A stretch of DNA of 5,431 bases from Deltaproteobacteria bacterium (GTDB lineage: Bacteria; Desulfobacterota; Desulfobaccia; Desulfobaccales; Desulfobaccaceae), in assembly GCA_016874895.1 (NCBI GenBank), contig VGSX01000247.1, positions 1 through 5,431 on the forward strand, read 5' to 3'. The position numbers and the translations under genes were made by a program. This document shows, one piece after another, positions 1-4,411 of this stretch (positions are counted from its first letter, which is position 1; every line of letters starts with the position of its first letter). The notes under the pieces were generated by a model. The model did no database searches, was not told the DNA's origin, and saw only the letters and a list, made by a program, of their open reading frames with translations.

Positions 1-53
1 GGTTGCCTGCCCAACCAAAGTGCATATAACCCAACATTCCCAGACTAACCCCA
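1..53. other. Unassigned left edge
   Basis: The bases before the terminator show no gene that can be identified. One plus-strand frame is open from base 1 to a TAA at 46-48, only six bases before the terminator stem. This could be the last 15 codons of an upstream gene, but 15 residues are too few to recognise anything. A weak 5-bp inverted repeat (1-5 with 12-16) is also present. Confidence 0.25.
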
Positions 54-80
54 GGGAGGCCGGGCGGCCTCCCTTTTATT
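54..80 (+). terminator. Rho-independent terminator of the upstream unit
   Basis: GGGAGGCC (54-61) pairs perfectly with GGCCTCCC (66-73) across a four-base GGGC loop. TTTTATT follows directly (74-80). The GC-rich 8-bp stem plus T tract is a textbook intrinsic terminator for plus-strand transcription. The opposite strand has no T tract after the stem, so it is one-directional. It closes whatever lies left of the window and implies that the anti-sigma gene at 317 has its own promoter between about 80 and 300. Confidence 0.85.
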
Positions 81-136
81 ATGCCTCCTTTATCTCTCGA
101 GAGTCAGGATCGGGTCCCCCTTTGGTCTAAAAAATG

Positions 137-156
137 GTATAGTTAATTCCCTATAC
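137..156. promoter_or_regulatory. Inverted repeat, possible operator
   Basis: GTATAG (137-142) and CTATAC (151-156) are perfect inverted copies separated by an AT-rich 8-base spacer. The right arm plus the next base reads TATACT, a good -10 box, but no -35 lies at 16-18 bases from it. Symmetry and position upstream of the 317 gene fit a dimeric regulator site. The function is inferred. Confidence 0.3.
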
Positions 157-266
157 TCTCTCAGGTTTATGGTTTCCTGGGCCTGTTTCCGAGTTCAACT
201 CGGGTAGAGGAAATAACAAAAAAATTTCCGGCCCGCGCCGGATTACCTCTCGTGAAGTGTTTAATG

Positions 267-301
267 AGTAAAGGCAAGGATATACGCCTTCGCCTTTTAC
301 T
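267..301 (+). promoter_or_regulatory. Leader hairpin just before the ribosome binding site
   Basis: Positions 267-279 (AGTAAAGGCAAGG) pair with 287-301. This gives 13 base pairs with two single-base bulges (T295 and C291) and a seven-base loop (280-286). The stem ends two bases before the GGGAG ribosome binding site at 304-308. In mRNA it could affect translation initiation or transcript stability. No T tract follows, so it is not an intrinsic terminator. As DNA it could also be an operator. Confidence 0.45.
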
Positions 302-316
302 ATGGGAGCTTGAAGC

Positions 317-736
317 ATGGACTGCCGCACGGTGCAGAGTTATTTCTCCGCCTATTTGGACCGGGAACTTCCCCCGGACCAGGAGGACCTGGTTTCCCGG
401 CATCTGGCGGCCTGTCCGGCCTGCCGCCGGGAATATCAGGCCTGGCAGCACCTCTGGGAGTTGCTGGCTGCCGAGCCGGTCAAGGCGCCGGCCGACCTCT
501 CAGCCCGGGTGTTGGAACGCCTGCCGGGGCGAGTCCGGCCCTGGTGGCGGCACCTGGCCCTGGCTGCCTCTCTCCTGGTGGGCGTCTTTTTAGGCGGCCA
601 GCTCGGGGTGGAATTACAACAAAGCTTTGGGCCAGGTCAGGGCGAAATCGTCTGGGAGGTTTTTGAGGAGGCGCCGGCCAATTCCCTGGGCGCCATGCTG
701 GCCAGTTATGACCTGGAAAACGGGAACGGGTTATGA
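317..736 (+). CDS. Zinc-finger (zf-HC2) membrane anti-sigma factor
   Basis: This 139-residue protein resembles anti-sigma factors of the ZAS/zf-HC2 class, which hold an ECF sigma factor inactive at the inner membrane. The N-terminal domain (about 1-50) has the H-x3-C-x2-C motif as H29, C33 and C36, with C3 as the usual additional ligand. A basic WWR stretch (76-78) precedes one transmembrane segment at about 79-98. A periplasmic tail of about 40 acidic residues follows, the layout of RseA/ChrR-like proteins. The ATG at 317 is supported by GGGAG at 304-308 with an 8-base spacer. The stop overlaps the next start as ATGA (733-736), indicating translational coupling. The partner sigma factor normally sits immediately upstream, but none is found there; a terminator at 54-80 separates anything further left. 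The zinc motif may respond to oxidants or metals in this family; that is not shown for this protein. Confidence 0.85.
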   Translation: MDCRTVQSYFSAYLDRELPPDQEDLVSRHLAACPACRREYQAWQHLWELLAAEPVKAPADLSARVLERLPGRVRPWWRHLALAASLLVGVFLGGQLGVELQQSFGPGQGEIVWEVFEEAPANSLGAMLASYDLENGNGL

Positions 737-1260
737 GACGGGATTGGCTGCTCTATCTGGTAATCTTCTCCCTGGCCCTCAATTTCGGGACTATAGGGGC
801 TTTGGTATATTTCCGCTACCAGCCGCCGGCAGCATCGCCGGAGGTTGTGGCGCCGCCACCAAGGGAGGGTTTTTTTCGATTTCTGGAATCCCTGGAGTTG
901 GACCAGGACCAAAAGCACTTTTTGCGCCAGCGGGTCCCGTCGCACCGGCAGGAGCTCAGAGCCTTGCACCGGCAGTTGGACCAGCAGCGCCGGCAGCTTT
1001 TCGAGCTTTTGAAGCAGTCCCAGCCCGATGAAACGGTGGTGAACGCCCAGATCAGGGCTATAGCCGGGAGCCAGGGCAATGTGGAACAGGAGATGGCCCG
1101 CTTCCTCCTGGAATTCAAAGACCGCCTGCGCCCACAGCAACAGGAAATGCTTCTCCAGAGGGTGGGACAGCGCCTCTGCGGCCCCGCCTGCGGTCCCCCG
1201 GGGGAACGGCGCCAGGGCCGGGGGCGCTGGGGCGGCCCCCCGATTCCTCCCCAGCCTTAG
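733..1260 (+). CDS. Membrane-anchored Spy/CpxP-like periplasmic protein (Metal_resist type)
   Basis: This 175-residue protein has an N-terminal signal anchor (about 5-27), a Pro-rich linker (31-43) and an alpha-helical, Gln/Arg/Leu-rich domain (about 45-148). This is the architecture of 'periplasmic heavy-metal sensor' proteins related to CpxP, Spy and CnrX. Two degenerate copies of the family's LTxxQ-like motif are visible: LELDQDQ at 54-60 and LRPQQQ at 132-137. The C-terminus is unusual: a CGPACG segment (Cys149, Cys153) followed by a Gly/Arg/Pro-rich tail to 175. Homologues act in the periplasm as chaperones or metal sensors and often follow a zinc-finger anti-sigma gene, as here. It overlaps the anti-sigma gene by four bases and has no strong ribosome binding site of its own, so translation is probably coupled. 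Whether it binds metal, unfolded protein or the anti-sigma tail is not determinable. The family is recognised with fair confidence; the ligand is unknown. Confidence 0.75.
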   Translation: MRRDWLLYLVIFSLALNFGTIGALVYFRYQPPAASPEVVAPPPREGFFRFLESLELDQDQKHFLRQRVPSHRQELRALHRQLDQQRRQLFELLKQSQPDETVVNAQIRAIAGSQGNVEQEMARFLLEFKDRLRPQQQEMLLQRVGQRLCGPACGPPGERRQGRGRWGGPPIPPQP

Positions 1261-1293
1261 CTCTCTTAAGTTCCGGTGGCGATGTCCGGTATA

Positions 1294-1319
1294 GGAATTA
1301 TTAAGTGAAACTATTCTGA
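1294..1319 (+). promoter_or_regulatory. Tentative ECF-type promoter
   Basis: GGAAT (1294-1298) is followed, after 16 bases, by TCTGA (1315-1319). This resembles the GGAAC and TCTGA elements of RpoE-like promoters. The -35 has a T in place of C, and the spacing is about two bases shorter than the RpoE optimum. It lies 51 bases before the start of the 1370 gene. It is interesting because an anti-sigma factor is encoded just upstream, but the match is weak. Confidence 0.25.
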
Positions 1320-1336
1320 GCAGGCATTCGGCCTGC
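1320..1336 (+). other. Small hairpin in the 5' untranslated region
   Basis: GCAGGC (1320-1325) pairs with GCCTGC (1331-1336) around ATTCG. No T run follows, so it is unlikely to terminate transcription efficiently. It could end the preceding transcript as a decay barrier, or sit in the leader of the 1370 gene. Confidence 0.35.
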
Positions 1337-1369
1337 ATAATTCAACAAGAGCGTCTAGGAGCAATTCAC

Positions 1370-1687
1370 ATGAAACTCAAGAAATGGTTTGGCGGCATAA
1401 TGGCATGTGCTCTCACCCTGGGTCTGGCCGGGGCGGACCTGGCCCTGGCCCAAGGCCGAGGTCAGGGTCGCGGTCAGGGGCCGGGAGGCGGCATGGGAGC
1501 CTGCCCGTATTATCAGTCCGGCCAGGGCCAGAGCGGCTCGCCGCGATATCAGGCCGGTCAGCCCGGCCAAGGGCGGCAGGGAGGCCAGCGCCAACGGCAG
1601 CGCCTGCGCGACGGCAGCTGTCCTTACTTAACGGACAGCCCGGCGCCGACACCTGCCCCGACCCCCGCGCCGACGCCAGCCAATTAA
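1370..1687 (+). CDS. Small secreted Gly/Gln/Arg-rich protein with two CPY motifs
   Basis: This 105-residue protein has no family I can name. Residues 1-27 are a clear Sec signal peptide: K-L-K-K-W, a hydrophobic core and an A-L-A cleavage site before Q28. The mature part of about 78 residues is low complexity. A G-R-G-Q-rich stretch is followed by ACPYY (Cys45), more Gly/Gln/Arg-rich sequence, SCPYL (Cys84) and a C-terminal Pro-Ala-Pro-Thr repeat (91-104). The two cysteines, each followed by Pro-Tyr, are the only distinctive chemistry; they could form a disulphide or bind metal. The basic, flexible composition suggests a disordered periplasmic or cell-surface protein. The ATG at 1370 is supported by AGGAG (1357-1361) at 8 bases. 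It is followed after 11 bases by the OB-fold-like gene and is surely co-transcribed with it. Expression control by the nearby anti-sigma system is only inferred. Confidence 0.7.
   Translation: MKLKKWFGGIMACALTLGLAGADLALAQGRGQGRGQGPGGGMGACPYYQSGQGQSGSPRYQAGQPGQGRQGGQRQRQRLRDGSCPYLTDSPAPTPAPTPAPTPAN
1640..1681 (+). repeat. Pro-Ala-Pro-Thr coding repeat
   Basis: The 3' end of the small secreted-protein gene encodes three PAPT units plus a final PA (residues 91-104), with variable third codon positions. Synonymous variation suggests the repeat is kept at protein level and is not a recent DNA slippage product. Such tails are typical flexible linkers of exported proteins. Confidence 0.6.
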
Positions 1688-1692
1688 GGAGG
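1686..1692 (+). promoter_or_regulatory. Strong Shine-Dalgarno overlapping the upstream stop
   Basis: AAGGAGG lies six bases before the ATG at 1699 and shares two bases with the TAA (1685-1687) of the preceding gene. It fixes the start of the OB-fold-like protein at 1699; the reading frame is open further upstream to 1384. It also indicates coupled translation of the pair. Confidence 0.8.
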
Positions 1693-1698
1693 CTAAGA

Positions 1699-2145
1699 AT
1701 GTTCAACTTGCTCAAACCTTTCTTACTGGCGGGTCTCATGGCGGCAGTGCTCATACTGCCGGCAGATTCTCGGGCCCAACTGAGAAAGGCCTATGATCCC
1801 CAAAAAGTCATTACGGTACAAGGACAAGTGGAAAAACTGGAAACCATCACCCGTCAGGGGCGCCAGGCCCGAAACAACCGGCAGACTCAGATTGCCCGCC
1901 TCAAAACCGACCAGGGCGAGCTGGTGGTGCATCTGGGCCCGGAGGAGTTCCTGGCCGGGCTGCACTTCCGGCCCAAAGTCGGTGACGTCCTGGAAATAAC
2001 CGGCGGGAAGATCAGGACCCGCCAGGGAGAGGTCATCCTGGCCAATACGGTTAAGTCCGGCAGCCAGACCTTCCAACTCCGGGACGGGCAGGGAGTCCCG
2101 GTCTGGACCGGCCAGACTCCCGGCTGTATGGCGCCGCCTTCTTAA
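1699..2145 (+). CDS. Secreted OB-fold-like protein, intact copy
   Basis: This 148-residue exported protein has a signal peptide at 1-26 (hydrophobic core, then D-S-R-A before Q27). The mature domain reads as a small beta-barrel. Its elements are an ITVQGQVEKLET strand (38-49), a charged loop with TRQGRQ, then LKTDQGELVVHLGP (68-81), KVGDVLEITGGKI (93-105), EVILANTVKSG (111-121) and LRDGQGVPVWTG (127-138). This order of V-x-G-x-V, VHLGP, GD-x-L-E-I-T-G and L-R-D-x-x-G-x-P-x-W is seen in many short exported proteins of Desulfobacterota, often labelled OB-fold or 'DNA-binding'. It recalls the bacterial OB-fold (BOF) class. A periplasmic role in binding a ligand, metal or protein is plausible; nucleic acid binding is unlikely for an exported protein. 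The start is set by the Shine-Dalgarno at 1686-1692. A degenerate paralogue lies at 2311. Confidence 0.7.
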   Translation: MFNLLKPFLLAGLMAAVLILPADSRAQLRKAYDPQKVITVQGQVEKLETITRQGRQARNNRQTQIARLKTDQGELVVHLGPEEFLAGLHFRPKVGDVLEITGGKIRTRQGEVILANTVKSGSQTFQLRDGQGVPVWTGQTPGCMAPPS

Positions 2146-2147
2146 AG

Positions 2148-2188
2148 TCCCCCTCACCCTAACCCTCTCCCCCAAGGGGGAGAGGGGA
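2148..2188. repeat. REP-like intergenic palindrome
   Basis: The segment starts with a CCCTCACCCTAA-type motif. It continues with CCCTCTCCCCC (2163-2173) and its exact inverse GGGGGAGAGGG (2176-2186), separated by AA. This C-rich then G-rich hairpin, two bases after the stop codon of the 1699 gene, has the look of a dispersed intergenic repeat seen in many bacterial genomes. No T tract follows on either strand. It may protect the upstream mRNA 3' end or cause Rho-assisted stopping. Confidence 0.65.
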
Positions 2189-2231
2189 TAAGTGACGAGA
2201 TATCAGCATATTAGAAATTTAGGGAGTCGCT

Positions 2232-2282
2232 ATGAATCCCTCGCCAGAGGCGGATGGGGAACAGGAAAGATGGCTCGTTTAA
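2232..2282 (+). CDS. Possible 16-codon leader ORF
   Basis: An ATG at 2232 is preceded by AGGGAG (2221-2226) at five bases. It opens a 16-codon frame ending in TAA at 2280-2282, 28 bases before the start of the truncated OB-fold-like gene. The peptide is acidic with no recognisable motif. It may be a leader peptide or chance; only the good ribosome binding site speaks for it. Confidence 0.15.
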   Translation: MNPSPEADGEQERWLV

Positions 2283-2310
2283 CGCCCACGTTTTTTTGAG
2301 GAGATCACCC

Positions 2311-2658
2311 ATGCCATATTTCCGTCCCTTCATAATGGCTTTGACGGTCCTGCTCTTGGCTGCGCCCGCTTGGGCCCAACCCGGACGATTTTATGACCTT
2401 AAAAATGTGGTTACCCTCCAGGGACAGGTGGAAAAAGTGGAGACCCTGACCCGGAAAGGGCGTCGGGGCGGGGGCCGGGCCGAGGAAGGTAAACCCGGCG
2501 GGCAGACACAGATTATGCACCTGAAAACCGACCAGGGTGTGTTTCTGGTCCATTTGGGGCCCACCGCTTTTCTGGCTAATGTTGTGGCTCAATCCCACAC
2601 CCCACCTGATAAGTGGTCAGTGGTCAGTGGTCAGTTGAAAATAGAATCGAATATGTAA
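2311..2658 (+). CDS. C-terminally truncated OB-fold-like paralogue, probable pseudogene
   Basis: This 115-residue product is a paralogue of the 1699 protein. It has a signal peptide (1-22, A-W-A before Q23) and then the same core: VVTLQGQVEKVETLTRKGR (33-51), a Gly-rich insertion (53-64), TQIMHLKTDQG (66-76) and LVHLGPTAFLAN (79-90). From residue 91 (base 2581) the similarity stops. The expected GD-x-L-E-I-T-G strand, the next strand and the L-R-D...P-x-W motif are missing. Instead the frame runs through unrelated sequence, including the heptamer repeat at 2612-2635, to a TAA. About a third of the protein is lost, so the barrel probably cannot fold. GAGGAG (2298-2303), seven bases before the ATG at 2311, sets the start; an in-frame ATG at 2254 lacks a ribosome binding site and would place residues before the signal peptide. 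The gene is either decaying or encodes a shortened secreted peptide. Confidence 0.65.
   Translation: MPYFRPFIMALTVLLLAAPAWAQPGRFYDLKNVVTLQGQVEKVETLTRKGRRGGGRAEEGKPGGQTQIMHLKTDQGVFLVHLGPTAFLANVVAQSHTPPDKWSVVSGQLKIESNM
2612..2635. repeat. Heptamer tandem repeat AGTGGTC
   Basis: There are three full copies of AGTGGTC (2612-2632) plus a partial AGT (2633-2635). The complementary strand reads as tandem TGACCAC units. Short heptamer arrays of this kind occur as dispersed intergenic repeats in several bacterial groups. Here it lies inside the aberrant 3' end of the truncated OB-fold-like gene, close to where paralogue similarity ends. It suggests that a repeat or rearrangement junction destroyed the gene. 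Confidence 0.75.
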
Positions 2659-2840
2659 CCATTCCAATGCTGTTACTGCCCTAATACGAAGCGATCCGGA
2701 TACGGCCTGGCCTCTATGGGAAGCCCCCCATAGGCCACCATCCTCTACAGCTTTAGCTGGACGGGACTTACAGCCGCAAGATAGCGCTGGCTCGGCCCAG
2801 TGCACTGCCTAAGCGTCCGAAGCCCGGGGTGAAATAATTT
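2659..2840. other. Convergent intergenic region with structured segments
   Basis: No supported gene lies here. The segment sits between the plus-strand truncated gene and the end of the minus-strand ABC operon. It holds the palindrome ATCCGGAT (2694-2701), a hairpin at 2709-2736 and a CAGCT/AGCTG inverted repeat (2748-2759). No intrinsic terminator with a T tract is visible for either converging unit. Read on the minus strand, the part near 2780-2755 (GGCTGTAAGTCCCGTCCAGC) loosely resembles domain I text of bacterial group II introns. No intron-encoded protein is present, so at most a fragment remains. Confidence 0.4.
2709..2736. other. Bulged hairpin
   Basis: GGCC-(TC)-TATGGG (2709-2720) pairs with CCCATAGGCC (2727-2736). 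This gives ten base pairs with a two-base bulge and a six-base loop. No T tract flanks it, so it is more likely part of a structured RNA or repeat than an intrinsic terminator. Confidence 0.5.
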
Positions 2841-3578
2841 CTAATCCCTGGCGCGATTGACGGTTAGAATTGCCAACAGAAAAGCCAAACCAGCAATGGT
2901 GGCCAGAATGAGATAGTCAACAACGTTTGGCTGGGCACCGAAAGCTGAGGCGCGAACCGCTTGGGCAGCGTGGGTCAGGGGCAGCAGGTAGAGGATTTTC
3001 TGGGCCCACCAGGGAAGGTGGTCAAGGGGGAAGAAGGTGCCCCCCAGAAACGCCATGGGCGTGATAATCAGACTGTTGAGTAAAGCCTGGTCGGCGTGGG
3101 ATTGAATGAGCATGGCCACCGCCACCGCCAGGGAGGCGAAAACCAGGCTGTTCAACACTAGAGCCAGCCAGAAGAAAAGATTGTAGGAAAGCAGGACACC
3201 AAAAGGGATCCCCAAGATAAGGATCAGGCCGCTGGCCAGAAGGGCGCGGGTCATGCCTGCCAGTACTTCTCCCAGCACATAGGCCGCATTGCTTATCGGC
3301 GCGGTTTGAAACTCTTCAAAGATATGCCAATAAAAACGGGCAATATTGATTTCGCTGCCGATGGCAAAGGCCTGAGTCATACTGGCCATAGCCACCAGTC
3401 CGGGAATGAGGAACTCAAGATAACTGTGTTCTTGGATGACGACATTTTTTCCCATGGCATAACCGAAGGCAACCAGGTAGAGCAGGGGGGACACCGCCCA
3501 GGCAATCATCAGCCGGGACAGCCGCCGCCTCAAAATCAGCATTTCACGAAAATAAACCGCCATCCAGCCGCGCATCAT
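2841..3578 (-). CDS. ABC-2 type transporter permease
   Basis: This 245-residue integral membrane protein is the channel subunit of an ABC exporter with the ATPase encoded just upstream. About six hydrophobic segments can be read, near residues 25-43, 55-74, 95-125, 130-157, 165-185 and 220-240. The N-terminus is amphipathic and basic (R17-R19). The late motif LPLTHAAQAVRA, preceded by a PLDHLPWWAQ loop, is typical of the ABC2_membrane family that includes NodJ and DrrB. Length matches that family (about 250). The start at 3578 overlaps the ATPase stop as ATGA. A second ATG follows immediately (3573-3575), so the true start could be one codon later. The substrate is unknown; relatives export drugs, oligosaccharides or haem-related compounds. 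It is the last gene of the visible minus-strand operon. Confidence 0.9.
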   Translation of the reverse strand: MMRGWMAVYFREMLILRRRLSRLMIAWAVSPLLYLVAFGYAMGKNVVIQEHSYLEFLIPGLVAMASMTQAFAIGSEINIARFYWHIFEEFQTAPISNAAYVLGEVLAGMTRALLASGLILILGIPFGVLLSYNLFFWLALVLNSLVFASLAVAVAMLIQSHADQALLNSLIITPMAFLGGTFFPLDHLPWWAQKILYLLPLTHAAQAVRASAFGAQPNVVDYLILATIAGLAFLLAILTVNRARD

Positions 3579-4411
3579 ATGACTTTTTTCCCAGTGAGAG
3601 AGAGGAAGGCATCTTCAAGATTCACCCGACGGATGGCAAAGCCGTTTTTTAACCCTGCGGCATAGTGTTTGGCATCCTCTTGAGAATGAAAATAGAGGGT
3701 GTGCATATTGTCTGCCACAAGTTGATCCATGGCCCAGGAGCCGATGCCGGCCATTAAGTTTTGGGGAGTGTCCAGGGCCACGATCCTGCCTTGATCAAGG
3801 AAAGCCACTCTATCGGCTAAAAATTCAGCCTCCTCAATATAATGGGTGGTCAGGAAAATAGTAACTCCCTCCTGTTGAATCTTTTTGATGAGGGCCCAGA
3901 TGCGCCGGCGGATATTTGCATCCAAGCCCACACTGGGTTCATCCAGAAACAGAATTTTGGGCGCATGCATCAGAGCACGGGCTATCAGGACCCGCCGTTT
4001 CATGCCCCCGGAAAGATGCTTGACCAGAGTATCTCGTTTTTCGCTAAGATCGATATAGGAGAGCAAGTGATCGATGCGTTGTTTGGCCGACCGACGCGGC
4101 ATATGATGGAGGCAGCCATGAACCAGAAGATTTTCAAACACGGTCAAATCGCTGTCTAAATTGATATGTTGAGGCACCAGACCGTACTGTTGTTTTGCCG
4201 CCAGGCTCTCTTTGGCAACATCATGCCCGTTAAGCCGGGCCCTGCCGACCGTAATCCTGGTAAGCCCGGTTAATATCCTTATGGTAGTGGTTTTTCCGGC
4301 GCCGTTGGGGCCCAGGTAGGCGAACAGCTCACCACTGTTTACCACAAGATCAATACCCCTGAGTGCCTTGGTGGTTTTGTATTCTTTCACCAAGTCAACG
4401 ATTTCGATCAT
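3575..4411 (-). CDS. ABC transporter ATP-binding protein (ABC-2 exporter)
   Basis: This 278-residue cytoplasmic nucleotide-binding subunit shows every core ABC motif in order: Walker A GPNGAGKTT (34-42), Q-loop Q81, signature LSGGMKRR (133-140), Walker B ILFLDE (153-158) with catalytic Glu158, D-loop GLD (162-164) and H-loop His190. After about residue 215 comes a short C-terminal domain with YFHSQEDAKHYAAG and IRRVNLEDAFLSLTG. The latter is the usual 'NLEDAFLxLTG' ending of DrrA/NodI/CcmA-like ATPases. It will form a dimer that drives the ABC-2 permease encoded next. It overlaps the chelatase-like gene upstream and the permease downstream by four bases each, so the three are translationally coupled. 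All catalytic residues are present. The transported substrate cannot be told from sequence. Confidence 0.95.
   Translation of the reverse strand: MIEIVDLVKEYKTTKALRGIDLVVNSGELFAYLGPNGAGKTTTIRILTGLTRITVGRARLNGHDVAKESLAAKQQYGLVPQHINLDSDLTVFENLLVHGCLHHMPRRSAKQRIDHLLSYIDLSEKRDTLVKHLSGGMKRRVLIARALMHAPKILFLDEPSVGLDANIRRRIWALIKKIQQEGVTIFLTTHYIEEAEFLADRVAFLDQGRIVALDTPQNLMAGIGSWAMDQLVADNMHTLYFHSQEDAKHYAAGLKNGFAIRRVNLEDAFLSLTGKKVI

Larger units (their letters stand above)
81..316 (+). other. Intergenic leader region upstream of the anti-sigma gene
   Basis: This gap holds no convincing gene. It contains a 10-bp palindrome CTCTCGAGAG (94-103), a GTATAG/CTATAC dyad (137-156), a stem CCGAGT/ACTCGG with a 3-base loop (189-203), GGAAAT/ATTTCC around an A-rich loop (209-229) and a long hairpin (267-301). 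TTTCC (186-190) could alternatively pair with GGAAA (209-213), so two mutually exclusive folds are possible. The promoter of the anti-sigma operon should lie here, but no well-spaced -35/-10 pair could be identified. GGGAG at 304-308, eight bases before the ATG, is the ribosome binding site. Confidence 0.5.

Noticed and set aside
122..157. Sigma-70 promoter with TTGGTC and TATAGT or TATACT
   Set aside because: Spacing between the boxes is 10 or 24 bases, not 16-18.
706..1338. Long minus-strand open frame (210 codons) opposite the Spy-like gene
   Set aside because: It is antisense to well-supported coupled genes, with no ribosome binding site or recognisable motif. Long antisense frames are common in GC-rich DNA.
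1384..1698. In-frame upstream extension of the 1699 gene
   Set aside because: It overlaps the 1370 gene in another frame, would place a long Arg/Gly/Pro-rich stretch before a clear signal peptide, and ignores the strong Shine-Dalgarno at 1686-1692.
2281..2297. Terminator-like AACG/CGTT stem followed by a T run
   Set aside because: The stem is only four base pairs and lies between the upstream sequence and the ribosome binding site of the 2311 gene; it is too weak to call.
2612..2635. CRISPR array
   Set aside because: The units are seven bases long with no spacers; this is a simple tandem repeat.
2617..2805. 62-codon minus-strand open frame in the convergent intergenic region
   Set aside because: It has no motif and no good ribosome binding site, and it crosses the heptamer repeat and the hairpin.
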